A DNA stretch of 64,000 nt, taken from Macrostomum hystrix (taxonomy: Eukaryota > Platyhelminthes > Macrostomidae). The translations under genes and the position numbers were made by a program. Below the pieces are notes generated by a model, which did no database searches, was not told the DNA's origin, and saw nothing but the letters and a program-made list of their open reading frames with translations. This document shows, one piece after another, positions 11,553 through 22,906 of the stretch. The DNA is taken from assembly GCA_950097015.1 (NCBI GenBank), contig CATNEN010000038.1, positions 20,496,001-20,560,000 of the forward strand, in the 5' to 3' direction. Positions within the stretch are counted from its first letter, which is position 1. Each line of letters begins with the position of its first letter.

Positions 11553-11878
11553 CTTCATCGCCGTCTGGAGCGTCGGCGGTGAACGACGGGACCTTCGACA
11601 AAAGCACCCGATCGGCATCTCAAGGACGGGCTGCGTTCCCAAACCTCTTTGGCATGCAGTCTTCAGTCAGTGGACATAATCGGATAATGAAATGGACGAT
11701 GGGACCATATAGGCTGAACTGTAGACATCGACGACCTTCGGGACTTCAACGGAGTGTCACCACGAGGCCCAGACGAGCTGGCACCGCCAAAATCGTCCCT
11801 TTTCGATCAAGGCGCCACATATCATGCAATGCTATAGCATCATGTTCAGCATCGACCATGCTTTAGACGGCGATGAAG
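11553..11878. mobile_element. Putative MITE with about 19-bp inverted ends
   Basis: The left end reads CTTCATCGCCGTCTGGAGC. The reverse complement of the right end reads CTTCATCGCCGTCTAAAGC (17 of 19 identical). The element is 326 bp. I see no clear target duplication, so the class is unknown. Confidence 0.45.
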
Positions 11879-11917
11879 CCGACCCTGCAGCCGTTTTTGA
11901 ACCGACATGGTTTCATG

Positions 11918-12034
11918 GTGAAATTTTGTGAGCAGAAAAGTTGTCTTCATAGGTGGTTTTTTTGCCACCAGACACCCGACGAGAACCGTTGAATATATCG
12001 ATGATGACGATGTTTTGTGATTCTGGAAGTTCTT
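11918..12034 (+). repeat. Dispersed repeat family C, copy 1
   Basis: About 117 bp that recurs at 19.3-19.7 kb. Shared blocks include AAATTTTGTGAGCAGAAA, GGTGGTTTTT, GTTGAATAT and GTGATTCT.GAAGTT. This copy has no SINE inside. Confidence 0.6.
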
Positions 12035-12633
12035 TAATCGGATTAAGCGGAAAATTAAAGCCCAATGTTGGGGATTTTCATGGTGCGATGTGTTCATAAT
12101 ACCTTGGGAGACACAGAAAAGTGTTTTTATATACCTCCCCGTGGTCTTTCTTCCGTTAATCTCAAAGGCTAATTTTCTAAAATTTTATTATTTAAACAAT
12201 CGATGATTAAAATCGTGATTCAAATACAAGCGCACGGGATTTCACAGTGGCTACACTGTCGAATGGAATCGATTTTTTTTAAAGCTTAGTTCCCTATATT
12301 AATGAATCGCGATAAAGATTGTACTCCCAACGGGAGCAAGTACATTGTAACACTCGCTGCCCTGGAGAGACAGTTTTTAAGCAACTCCCTGGTTTTCCTT
12401 AACTGTACTTGCATTCTTTAGTACTTAAACAACTGTACAACTGTACAACTGTACAGTCTAGGTTAAGAGGCCAGACCACATACTACAGCCGCCCCAGCGC
12501 CCAGAGAGATTGTATAAAAAATATTCCACAGAAACACAGCCAGGCAATGCCCAGTGTCCAGCTTTTATTTGTTTAATCTGCTGCGGCAACTCAACTAGAA
12601 GGATTGCAGGGCCGAACTGCCCGGAGCATCTCA
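12035..12633. other. 5' flank of the SLC46-like gene
   Basis: There is no other gene. A short triplication of ACTGTACA lies at about 12431-12455. TTGCAG at 12605-12610 could be an acceptor (cis or trans) before the start at 12634; this is inference only. Confidence 0.4.
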
Positions 12634-14834
12634 ATGGAGTCAGACACGGACGATTTAATCAGGTGCAGCAATAACGACTTGTCAACCGCGTCAGAAGCGT
12701 CATCCGGTGACAATGACGAACCCGATGATGACTTTCCGCCGGCCAATGTGACCCTGCCCAAGCGTACAACAATCTTCATGGAACCACTGACTGTGCTGTT
12801 CTGCATTGGATTCCAGGGTCTGGGCCCGCTTATATCGCAGTACGTCTACTATAGGATAGGTCTGGATCTGGGATTGAACGGTACATACCCAGGTGGCGGT
12901 GTCGGCGGCAGTCAGTGCAACGCTTCCGATAAATTCCCAAACAGTCCAGCTGGCAATGCGTCAGGGCAGTACGCACTTACTCAGCTGGTTCAGGTATTGA
13001 AGACAGTCCATTGTGATTAGGGAAAATTTATGCCTATATTTACGGTTTTTGGCACTAGACACCCCAAGGTGGTTTCCGAAAAGTCACGAAAGGTCGTTCC
13101 CCTATACTATCCAATTAGGCGTTCCCTTATTAAAACCTACTGGTCCCTTTTGTAAATCATAATTTTTACGCGTTTTTAACAAACACAAGTCGAAGGCCAA
13201 GCAGACCTTAAACCACGCAGAAACAAACCTCTACCTGGATTCTTTACCGAGACGCCCTAGCAGCTATCGGAGCTCTGCTCTCGATTCCGTTGATCAGCAG
13301 CTCCTCGGATCGCGTCGGCCGCCGGATAGCCCTGATCCTACCGTGTCTAGGCACCTTGGCAGAGTCGGTTGTGTCGCTGTGTGTTGTCTGGTTCGACCTG
13401 CCGTTGCTATGCATGCTCGTCGCCGCCCTGGCCTCCGGTCTGTGCGGCGGCATCGGCGGCTTATTCGCCGGAGCTCTCGCCTACTTGGCCGATGTCACAA
13501 CGTCGAAAGCGCGACCAATGCGCATCACTGTGCTAGAAGCGCTGACAGGTGTTGGCGGCGCGGCAGCCTGCGTTCTGATTGGCTGGTGGATACGATGGCA
13601 GGTGAGCAATCAGCTGATCACATTTTGTCAGTGGCCATTCTGCCTACTCCGCTTAAGCACAATCAAGCACATTGATACATACGCAGGCACATACTTACAC
13701 AGGTGTACATATGCCCTAACTTTCCAATCGTCAGTCAGCGTCTTCAGTTCTTCACTTTACTCAGTAGTAAAATGGGCCAATTTTACTGACTTATAAGCAC
13801 ACACTACAGATACTTGACGCAGGCACATACTCAGTCAGGCAGTGTACACTCTCACTGGTGCCCGAATGGGCATAAATTGCACGACAAGCCACCAAGCTAA
13901 ATGGATGTGGCCTTAAATGAACTCCTCTTTCCAGGGCTACCTCATACCGCACGTGTTTTGCACCTCAGTCTACGCAATTACTGCCTCATTCTGCCTATTC
14001 GTGGTGCCGGAAATTCGGCGACCGCCGCCAGCCACAGACGATGAGCGGCGCGCTTCGTTTCTACCAAAACTGGGTCGCGTTCTGGCAGAGCCTCTGGTCG
14101 GCTTCGTCAGCCTGATGTCAAAACCGCACAGTCTGCCCGCTGTCTACTGCCTGGCCCTCCTAGGCCTATCGTTCTACTGCGCAGCGTTCTACGGTACTGT
14201 AGACCTGACGGTGCTGTACAGCATGAACTATCCGTTCTGTCTGGACAGTGTGTTCATCGGCTACTTCACAGCGGCTAGACAGGCAGCCCTGCAGCTAGGC
14301 ATGCTGGCTATTGTGTGGCTGTGCTCTCTAGCTGGCATCTCCACCCTGACTATTGCCAGCATTGGTTCGGCCTCCACTGCAGCCGGTGCTGTTCTGCTGG
14401 CCTTGGCTTGGGACCAGAGTGTCCTCTGGTTGAGCATCGCGGCTGCCGCGGCCTCCGCCTGTCCGGTGCCAATGTATCGCGCCTTCGTCTCCATGGTAAC
14501 GCCGGCAGACAAGCAGGGCTGTATTTTTAGCGTATTCGGTGTGATACAGATGCTGTCCTATCTGGTGGGCAATCTGGCTTTCACCTACGGCTACAAGGCG
14601 ACGCTAATGTGGCAGCCTGGCTTCGTGTTCTACACAGTGGCCGCTACCCTGCTCGTCGGCTTACTGTTCACAATCCTCGCCGAAGCTGTCTACAGGTGTC
14701 TGACTCTGCCCAACATGCGCAATACAAGGTCGAGCACTGAGATTGTGTCTGATGATTCGCGAGACGGTGCAGTCGGCAGTTCTGTGGACACTCGAGGCTC
14801 CGTACAGTGGAATGGTAACACGACTGTTGCCTGA
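12634..14834 (+). CDS. SLC46-family MFS transporter, three exons
   Basis: Exons are 12634-12993, 13221-13601 and 13935-14834, each junction GT-AG and in phase 0, giving 546 residues. The start is the first ATG of the frame (MESDTDDL). The acidic N-terminus is followed by a first membrane helix (about residues 52-72) and a luminal or extracellular loop with N-x-S/T sites. The MFS loop motif SDRVGRR lies near residue 150. About eleven further hydrophobic segments follow, then a Ser/Thr-rich cytoplasmic tail. ITVLEALTGVGGAA and YLADVTTS fit the SLC46 group, whose members include the proton-coupled folate transporter. I cannot tell which SLC46 member it is, so the substrate is unknown. AATAAA follows at 14880. 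Intron 2 carries SINE remnants. Confidence 0.85.
13670..13912 (-). mobile_element. SINE family A remnants in SLC46-like intron 2
   Basis: Read on the minus strand, CTTGTCGTGCAATTTA, AGTGTACACTGCCTGA and GTACACCTGTGTAAGTATG match the family A body. The copy is rearranged and lacks a clear head. Confidence 0.55.
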
Positions 14835-14879
14835 TGCTTGAAGTGGACTTGGGTCTGAGAACTAATTAGATGGCGAGGC

Positions 14880-14885
14880 AATAAA
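14880..14885 (+). promoter_or_regulatory. Polyadenylation signal of the SLC46-like gene
   Basis: AATAAA lies 46 bp after the stop codon. Confidence 0.6.
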
Positions 14886-14889
14886 CAAC

Positions 14890-15486
14890 AGAACTAAAGG
14901 CATAGTTAATCCCGCTTTTTACCTGAGGTCTACAAGCTCGCAACGGTCGACACCAATCACAGATTTCTTTAAAAAGTAGATTAAAAATAGGATTATCATT
15001 ATTCTTTTTTCTTTTCTATTTGAGCTTAGCAAAATATATACCTTGCCGACTAATTTTCTAGTTTCAAAAGTCATTATTTTATTATTTTTATCCCTATTAA
15101 TTTTTCTACACAATGCTTTTTAGAATTTTTATTCCTGTAATTCTATTCGCTCAGCGCATTGTTGTTAGTTTCTTATTCGACATTTGGGGAGCCGCGCAGG
15201 TTCTCTATAATCGGGAAATGAGAAGCAATGGCTTAGCTTGAATGTTGTGAGCAGTTAATTTTGTTTTATCAATATCTATACTTCAAAATTAGTATGTCAC
15301 ATTCAATTTTTACCGGTTACCACATAGTCTTCAGTGTTTTATTCAGGTGCTGTTGTAAATTGCAGCGAAGCTTTCTGTTTTTTTTTAATTTTATTTTGCT
15401 TTTCAGTGTATCATTGTTGCTTTAAAAAATAAAATATATATGCAGGATATGCTTGTCATCGAATATTCAATGTGAATTAAGATTGC
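14890..15486. other. Non-coding spacer, no feature seen
   Basis: AT-rich sequence between the SLC46-like gene and the large purine-rich array. Confidence 0.5.
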
Positions 15487-18055
15487 CTCCTTAAAAGTGA
15501 AATCGGAGGAACCTGAAGGAGCGGAGGAGGAGAGAAATGAGAGGAACCTGAAGGAGGGGAGTTGGAGAGAAATGGGAGGAACCTAAAGGATCGGAGATGG
15601 AGAGAAATGGGAGGAACCTGAAGGATCGGAGGTGAAGAGAATTGAGAGGAACCTGAAGGATCGGAGGTGAAGAGAAATGAGAGGAACCTGAAGGATCGGA
15701 GGTGAAGAGAATTGAGAGGAACCTGAAGGATCGGAGTTGGAGAGAAATGAGAGAAACCTGAAGGAGGGGAGGTGGAGAGAAATGGGAGGAACCTGAAGGA
15801 TCGGAGGTGGAGAGAAATGGGAGGAACCTGAAGGATCGGAGGTGGAGAGAAATGAGAGGAACCTAAAGGAGTGGAGGTGGAGAGTAATGAGAGGAACCTA
15901 AAGGATCGGAGGTGGAGAGAAATGGGAGGAACCTGAAGGATCGGAGGTGGAGAGAAATGAGAGGAACCTGAAGGATAGGAGGTGGAGAGAAATGAGAGGA
16001 ACCTTAAGGAGCGGAGTTGGAGAGAAATGAGAGGAACCTGAAGGAGTGGAGGTGGAGAGTAATGAGAGGAACCTAAAGGATCGGAGGTGGAGAGAAATGA
16101 GAGGAACCTGAAGGATCGGAGGTGGAGAGAAATGAGAGGAACCTAAAGGATCGGAGGTGGAGAGAAATAGGAGGAACCTAAAAGATCGGAGGTGTAGAGA
16201 AATGGGAGGAACCTGAAGGATCGGAGATGGAGAGAAATGGGAGGAACCTAAAGGATCGGAGGTGGAGAGAAATAGGAGGAACCTGAAGGAGCGGAGGAGG
16301 AGAGAAACGGGAGGAACCTGAAGGATCGGAGGGGAGAGAAATGGGAGGAACCTGAAGGATCGGAGGTGGAGAGAAATGAGAGGAACCTGAAGGATCGGAG
16401 GTGGAGAGAAATGAGAGGAACCTGAAGGAGGGGAGGTGGAGAGAAATGGGAGGAACCTAAAGGATCGGAGATGGAGAGAAATGGGAGGAACCTGAAGGAT
16501 CGGAGGTGGAGAGAAATGGGAGGAACCTGAAGGATCGGAGGTGGAGAGAAATGGGAGGAACCTGAAGGAGCGGATGTGGAGAGAAATGAGAGGAACCTGA
16601 AGGATCGGAGGTGGAGAGAAATGGGAGGAACCTGAAGGATCGGAGGTGGAGAGAAATGGGAGGAACCTAAAGGATCGGAGATGGAGAGAAATGGGAGGAA
16701 CCTGAAGGATCGGAGGTGGAGAGAAATGGGAGGAACCTGAAGGATCGGAGATTGAGAGAAATGGGAGGAACCTGAAGGATCGGAGGTGGAGAGAAATGGG
16801 AGGAACCTGAAGGATCGGAGGTGGAGAGAAATGGGAGGAACCTGAAGGAGCGGATGTGGAGAGAAATGAGAGGAACCTGAAGGATCGGAGGTGGAGAGAA
16901 ATGGGAGGAACCTGAAGGATCGGAGGTGGAGAGAAATGGGAGGAACCTAAAGGATCGGAGATGGAGAGAAATGGGAGGAACCTGAAGGATCGGAGGTGGA
17001 GAGAAATGGGAGGAACCTGAAGGAGCGGATGTGGAGAGAAATGAGAGGAACCTGAAGGATCGGAGGTGGAGAGAAATGGGAGGAACCTAAAGGATCGGAG
17101 ATGGAGAGAAATGGGAGGAACCTGAAGGATCGGAGGTGGAGAGAAATGGGAGGAACCTGAAGGAGCGGATGTGGAGAGAAATGAGAGGAACCTGAAGGAT
17201 CGGAGGTGGAGAGAAATGGGAGGAACCTGAAGGATCGGAGATGGAGAGAAATGGGAGGAACCTAAAGGATCGGAGATGGAGAGAAATGGGAGGAACCTGA
17301 AGGATCGGAGGTGAAGAGAAATGGGAGGAACCTGAAGGATCGGAGATTGAGAGAAATGGGAGGAACCTGAAGGATCGGAGGTGGAGAGAAATGGGAGGAA
17401 CCTGAAGGATCGGAGGTGGAGAGAAATGGGAGGAACCTGAAGGAGCGGATGTGGAGAGAAATGAGAGGAACCTGAAGGATCGGAGGTGGAGAGAAATGGG
17501 AGGAACCTGAAGGATCGGAGGTGGAGAGAAATGGGAGGAACCTAAAGGATCGGAGATGGAGAGAAATGGGAGGAACCTGAAGGATCGGAGGTGGAGAGAA
17601 ATGGGAGGAACCTGAAGGAGCGGATGTGGAGAGAAATGAGAGGAACCTGAAGGATCGGAGGTGGAGAGAAATGGGAGGAACCTAAAGGATCGGAGATGGA
17701 GAGAAATGGGAGGAACCTGAAGGATCGGAGGTGGAGAGAAATGGGAGGAACCTGAAGGAGCGGATGTGGAGAGAAATGAGAGGAACTTGAAGGATCGGAG
17801 GTGGAGAGAAATGGGAGGAACCTAAATGATCGGAGGTGGAGAGAAATGGGAGGAACCTGAAGGAGCGGAGGAGGAGAGAAACGGGAGGAACCTGAAGGAT
17901 CGGAGGGGAGAGAAATGAGAGGAACCTGAAGGATCGGAGATGGAGAGAAATGAGAGGAACCTAAAGGAGTGGAGGTGGAGAGTAATGAGAGGAACCTAAA
18001 GGAGTGGAGGTGGAGAGCAATGAGAGGAACCTAAAGGATCGGAGGTGAGGAAAAT
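15487..18055. repeat. 35-bp purine-rich minisatellite, about 73 copies
   Basis: The unit starts AGGAACCTGAAGGATCGGAG and continues GTGGAGAGAAATGGG (35 bp). The plus strand is almost all purine. Variant units such as GGAGCGGATGTGGAG recur at about 16,565, 16,850, 17,025, 17,165, 17,440 and 17,620, showing multi-unit duplication. No long frame survives it on either strand, unlike other arrays. Confidence 0.95.
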
Positions 18056-19298
18056 GGAAAGAACTGGAAAGAACTGTAATGAGACTAGAGGTGGGAGTTA
18101 ATTACAATTTGCTAAGAATTTCAATGAAAAACAGAAATCTACAGACTTGGCATTAACACACAGTTTAGTGCACTTTCCAAAGTATTTTATGCTTGTCTCA
18201 GTGCTTATCTCACGTGGTATACAAGTTTTGTACTTCGTGGTAATTTTTTTAAATCTAGCTTTTTAAACTGAAACAACAGCTTTTCATTCAGAAAAATTAT
18301 TGATATCGTTTCTAAAAAACCAATAGAAAATAACGGAAAACTTTTTCGGTCAACTGCGGAGAAAAATTATGAAAATAATATTTTTGTTTCGTGCGTTTTT
18401 TAAAGCCTTTTATAGCAACAAAAGGTGCACTAATTAGCTAAAGGAAGTCTGCTTTTTCAGAAAGCCAGGAAAAATATTCTGAAGCAAATGTTAAAAGATG
18501 TCAGAAAGTTCACACAATTAATTTTGTTTTAAATCACACAATCATCTACTGAAGAAGCAAACAAAAATGAAATCATAAATTTTTTCGTCAAAAAGTTATT
18601 GCATCAACTGTTTACTAGAATTAAAGTGTCGTTATTTTTGTTTTAACTAGGTCGGAAACTAAATAGTTTCGACTTTAGTCGTCTCTGGGCGATCGCAATT
18701 CCGCCAGACAGTCCTTGATGGCTCGGTTGGCACCTGGTGTTGCGAAGGTATTCATTAAAAATTACGACTATTTACAGGTTAATCACACAAAGTACTTAGT
18801 ACGAGATCAAGTGTCACAAACTCGAATAGTCAAGTTTGTTTTAAATATTAAACTCGGAATAAACCCGGAAATATTCTCGCATTTAAGCAAAGTTTTGGCG
18901 CACTTTAAAAAGTAAAAAAATGGGTTGCGACTTGTGTTCCCAACAAAAAAGTTTTAATTATTTTTATCATGACCCTATCGACTACTGTAAGTAGTGAAAA
19001 AATCTGATTAACGATAAAAAGACCAGGCTATTTTTCCCCTGGGAAAAATCCACGGTGGTATTTCAGAAACCCAGACTGCAGACCTCACGTTAGTTACAAA
19101 ACTGAATGACAACTTTTCGTGACAGTCCGGCCTATGGGTCAACACTTTACGACAAACTAACTTTCAAAGCCGTACTTGTCGAAGACCCCTGACAAGGACA
19201 ACTAACATTGCAAATAGCATGACATGGTGAATCCATATTATTTCAATAATACAAAGATTAACGAAATAATCAATACAGTAGAATCAACAATAACAGCC
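18056..19298. other. Non-coding spacer, no feature seen
   Basis: AT-rich. A 66-codon open frame at 18715-18915 has no recognisable features or splice context. Confidence 0.45.
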
Positions 19299-19735
19299 GT
19301 GATAAAATTTTGTGAGCAGAAATTACTGCATACATTGGTGGTTTCTACCGGGGGGTCTGTGGCAGAGCGGTTATCGCGTTTGCCTCTCGCACCACGGTCC
19401 CTAAGTTCGATTCCGCGGCGAGGCCACATTTATTTCGGGCGCAGCCGCGGAGAGAAGGCTTGGCGGCTTGTCGTTCAATTTACGCCCTTGAGGGCCAACC
19501 TCCAAGGCGCCGTGAAGTGTACACTGCCCGACGATGAGAAAGTCAGGGAAGATGTACACACCTGTGTGAGCGTGTGCCTGCGTACAGTTGTGTGTGCGTG
19601 TGTGCTGTGCCATTGCCCGCAGCACTCCTGTAATTATCATTATTGGTGGTTTTTGCCTAGAGACACCCAGACCAGAATCGTTGAATATCTCGACGATGCC
19701 GATGTTTCGTGATTCTAGAAGTTGTTTCCCGTGCT
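19299..19735 (+). repeat. Dispersed repeat family C, copy 2, split by a SINE
   Basis: It matches copy 1 at 11.9 kb on both sides of the inserted SINE: AAATTTTGTGAGCAGAAA on the left; GTTGAATATCTCGACGATG and GTGATTCTAGAAGTT on the right. Confidence 0.65.
19349..19641 (+). mobile_element. SINE family A inserted in repeat C, 11-bp target duplication
   Basis: The tRNA-like head has TGGCAGAGCGGTTATCGCG (box A type) and AAGTTCGATTCC (box B), then a GC-rich body. ATTGGTGGTTT at 19334-19344 is repeated perfectly at 19642-19652, and copy 1 of repeat C has the uninterrupted site. Confidence 0.85.
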
Positions 19736-20054
19736 CTGGATTTCATGGCGAGTAGTTGTGTAAAGTGTAGAATTACGGTAATATTTATTTTTACCAATCA
19801 TGCGCTAACTACTCTACTCATCCGCTTAGTAGTATTGTTAGAAAATGCGAACCAGAAAACATACAAGTACAGCATGTGATTCATTTTACCAAAAAAGGAG
19901 AATCGAATCAATCAAAAATCATGTGACTACTATTAATAGTATCCAATCAATTTTTATGTCATAGGCAACCAGCGATCCACCAATCATGTTACCCAAAATC
20001 AATCAAAAGGTCAAGAATGCGATAATCCATATTTTTGCGCTTCTACTAGTTTAG
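19736..20054. other. Non-coding spacer, no feature seen
   Basis: AT-rich sequence between repeat family C and the LTR-like segment. Confidence 0.45.
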
Positions 20055-20667
20055 TTGTAAAAAAGTCTAACCTCTCAAGTTGTCAAGCGTTGACCCAGAC
20101 AGTTTGACACCATTTTGACACCTGTACTTTAAACGCACTCATCGAACCTGAGAGGGTCAGATTCTCTATAAATACAAGAGCTCCGAGGCGAGCCCAGATT
20201 CAGAGTCTCGCCGAGACGAGCAGAAAAGAGAAAACGGATAGTGGATTGGACTCCAGGTCCAAGACTTGTGGTAATTATTAATTAGTAAAGCCTTCTTGAG
20301 CTAAGTTAAACCTCTCCGAGTAATCGTTAAACCAACGATTACAGCGTAATCACAGACGTGTGATTACATTGATTATCTTACAAAGGGTGAGCGCCAGACT
20401 CGTGGTAAAACCTACCAGGGCTGGTAAGAAGGAACACACTCCACAAGTGACTATTGGTTAATCGACATCAACGACAAATCAGCGTCAGGAAGATACCACA
20501 CCTGATTACTATTGGCCCAGTGTAACTGCAACCGAGACGAGGAGAATAAATTTAATTCTCTTGCATTCAAACGATCCAGGTACCTGAAAGACAACCCGAA
20601 GCGCATCAAAGCACTCGAAGCCGGCCGCAAACGAAAAGGACCAGAGAAACCACAAAACCAAAGAAGG
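20055..20667 (+). mobile_element. LTR-like segment with leader and short coding relic
   Basis: A stretch beginning TGTAAAAAAG and reaching GTGATTACA at 20368 has TG..CA ends and a TATA box (TATAAATA, 20167-20174). A leader follows. A basic reading frame (RYLKDNPKRIKALEAG) then runs to a stop near 20667. No second LTR is visible, so this could be a truncated retroelement or something else. Confidence 0.35.
20321..20367 (+). other. Two adjacent perfect hairpins
   Basis: TAATCGTT/AACGATTA (20321-20328 and 20334-20341) is an 8-bp stem with a 5-nt loop. GTAATCACA/TGTGATTAC (20346-20354 and 20359-20367) is a 9-bp stem with a 4-nt loop. They sit at the end of the LTR-like segment. Confidence 0.7.
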
Positions 20668-20869
20668 TAAGAACTAAAACTTCTGTTAAATTAGTATTGA
20701 TTACTGGGGCACCCAGCAGTTGCTGGAAGAGATAAATTCCTAAAAGAGAAACAAGGAACTTATCAGTTGAATATTTTATGAGATACGGAAGAAAATAAAA
20801 ATGTGGGTATTTAAAATACCCTGGTGGTGTTTGTACTGTTAGAGAGAGTAAATTCGGCTGCAAGCTCAC

Positions 20870-22602
20870 CTGGCGTGTGCCTAAAATAGGTGACGTAGGC
20901 CTGAGTGACATTTTCGCGATTAGCGCCCGGCTGAATCTCATCCAATCGGTTCAGCTGCAAATTGTAGAAATCCCGCTTGGCGTGCCGATAATCCTCCTCC
21001 ATCCGAGCCTGGGTGGTGTGCAGCTTGTTCTGCCCGATCTCCTTGCTGGATGCGGCCGAGCGGAAAGTGTGGACTCCACTGCATTCTTAACTACACAAGC
21101 GGCTAGCAATACAGATTCCTCACTATAGTCTTTAAAGCCTATTTAAGTCGCTCTCAACTCTCTGCCTAGATCTGAGAATTCTCTGTCTCTTTATAATAGA
21201 GAAACAAAATCAACCCAAAATCTCCCACTAGTCTCTCCCTCAATCAGCCCAATTCTTCGCCTCCCTAGTATTACCCTAGTCTCACCCTAGTCTCACCCTA
21301 GTCGCTACTAGTCTCACCCTAGTCTCACCTTAGTCTCACCCTAGTCTCACCCTAGTCTCTACTAGTCTCTCCCTAGTCTCTACTAGTCTCACCCTAGTCT
21401 CACCCTAGTCTCACCCTAGTCTCTACTAGTCTCTCCCTAGTCTCTACTAGTCTCACCCTAGTCTCACCCTAGTCTCTACTAGTCTCACCCTAGTCTTACC
21501 CTAGTCTCACCCTAGTCTCTACTAGTCTCACCCTAGTTTCTACTAGTCTCACCCTAGTCTCTACTAGTCTCACCCTAGTCTCTACTAGTCTCTCCCTAGT
21601 CTCTACTAGTCTCACCCTAGTCTCACCCTAGTCTCACCCTAGTCTCACCCTAGTCTCAGACTAGTCTCACTCTAGTCTCACCCAAGTCTCCCCCAGGCCT
21701 CACTCTAGTCTCACCGAATCAGGAAGATATCCTTTCGCTTCAGCTCAGTAGTTCCGTAGAGTTTTCTATCGCAGCTGACCACAACGCGCGGAAATCTGGC
21801 CTGATGACTGCTCAGAGCTTCGCCAGAAAGACGCAGCTGCTGCTGCTGTTGCTGCATGGCTGTCGGGGCTCTAGTGGATTTCCGGCTGGTACCGAAGCCG
21901 TCCTGGCCAGCTTTAGACGATGCCGCCGTCTCAGCTTGCTGATTGATCGGTTCCAGGGAGTCCAGCTTGTAGCTCTCCAGAGGATCGCAAGCGTAGGTTG
22001 CTGTTTGACGCGTCCCGTAGCTGGTCGGACGGCGGGGAGCCTTCGGGTGGAAATGTGGCAAGTGGGACTTGGTCAAGAATACTACTCTAGGTTAGACTGC
22101 GATGAGATTAAGAGATTCGGCGAGGTGTGTTTGTGGATTTGGCGCTATTGAGAGTTACAGAATAAAAAGCAAGAACCACTAGAAGATGGACAGGACCAGT
22201 TCGTTGCTTAGTCATTTAATATAATTTAATGACACTTAATTTAGTGTTATGTCGCAAACTCGCTTTTCACTCACCGCTGTGAGCGCTCTAACTGTACTGT
22301 GAGTGTCTCGATAAGGTCTTAGATCGTTGAATACAGTCGGCGTGTGGCGCTTCCTGTATTGTCGGCGTGCGATGTTAGATAGAAGATTAGACGATAAGAT
22401 AATTAAATAGACACAATGTAAGGTTATGGTGCACACATTTTTGGCCGCAGACTCTCAACTTGTCGGCCAAATTTGCTTAACTCCAGCTGTAGTCGTCGCA
22501 TTTGCTCCTTGAGCTGCTCAGTCTGTAGGTCACGTGACGCCGCATTGGCGGCGCCTGATTGATCCCTGCCGCCGATATCCGTTCGACTTGTCGTAGCTCC
22601 GG
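20870..22602 (-). CDS. Unrecognised protein with short coiled coil, three internal exons, partial
   Basis: Exons in transcript order are 22602-22437, 22086-21715 and 21078-20870. All have GT-AG ends and matching phases (in at 2 nt, then AT|A, then CG|T), which supports one gene. The first exon encodes a Gln/Leu-rich coiled coil (LQTEQLKEQMRRLQLELSKF). The second is polar with a Q run and ends in FPRVVVSCDRKLYGTTELKR. The third has MEEDYRHAKRDFYNLQLNRL. I do not recognise the family. No start codon is visible, so at least one upstream exon is missing. After 20870 a strong acceptor lies only 34 nt further on (near 20836), leading to a hydrophobic frame that I consider doubtful. The second intron carries an 11-bp array; a Helitron lies upstream. 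Confidence 0.55.
21230..21712. repeat. 11-bp minisatellite in intron
   Basis: The unit is TCTCACCCTAG, with TCTCTACTAG and TCTCCCTAG variants. It lies between two exons of the unrecognised coiled-coil gene and runs to within a few bases of the donor at 21714. Confidence 0.9.
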
Positions 22603-22906
22603 CTGCAACATTCACGTTATCACAAAATTTGCCTCGGAATTTATAGTTTAAGCTGAATTAAATACGTGTTCACTTCCTTCAAATTTAAAACACAACTAAA
22701 TCGGCAAGGTGTTCAAAAATTGGATTAATTTACCCCTCTTAACTCCTATTGGCTGGCTGCAAAGCTCAAACCTAAATCAACCCCCCACCCCCTGTACATT
22801 TATCGATCGAAGATCGACCCCTGCTTTTTCTAACGCCCCCGGTCAGCCTTATCACTTTCACACCCCGTGTTTATCTCTTTTTAGTCTGCCCACCCTGGCC
22901 ATAGAA

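Noticed and set aside
11579-11866. 95-codon frame in the inverted-repeat element
   Set aside because: Starts with GTG, not ATG, no recognisable protein, no splice signals tied to it.
18715-18915. 66-codon open frame
   Set aside because: No domain, no splice context, AT-rich surroundings; within chance expectation.
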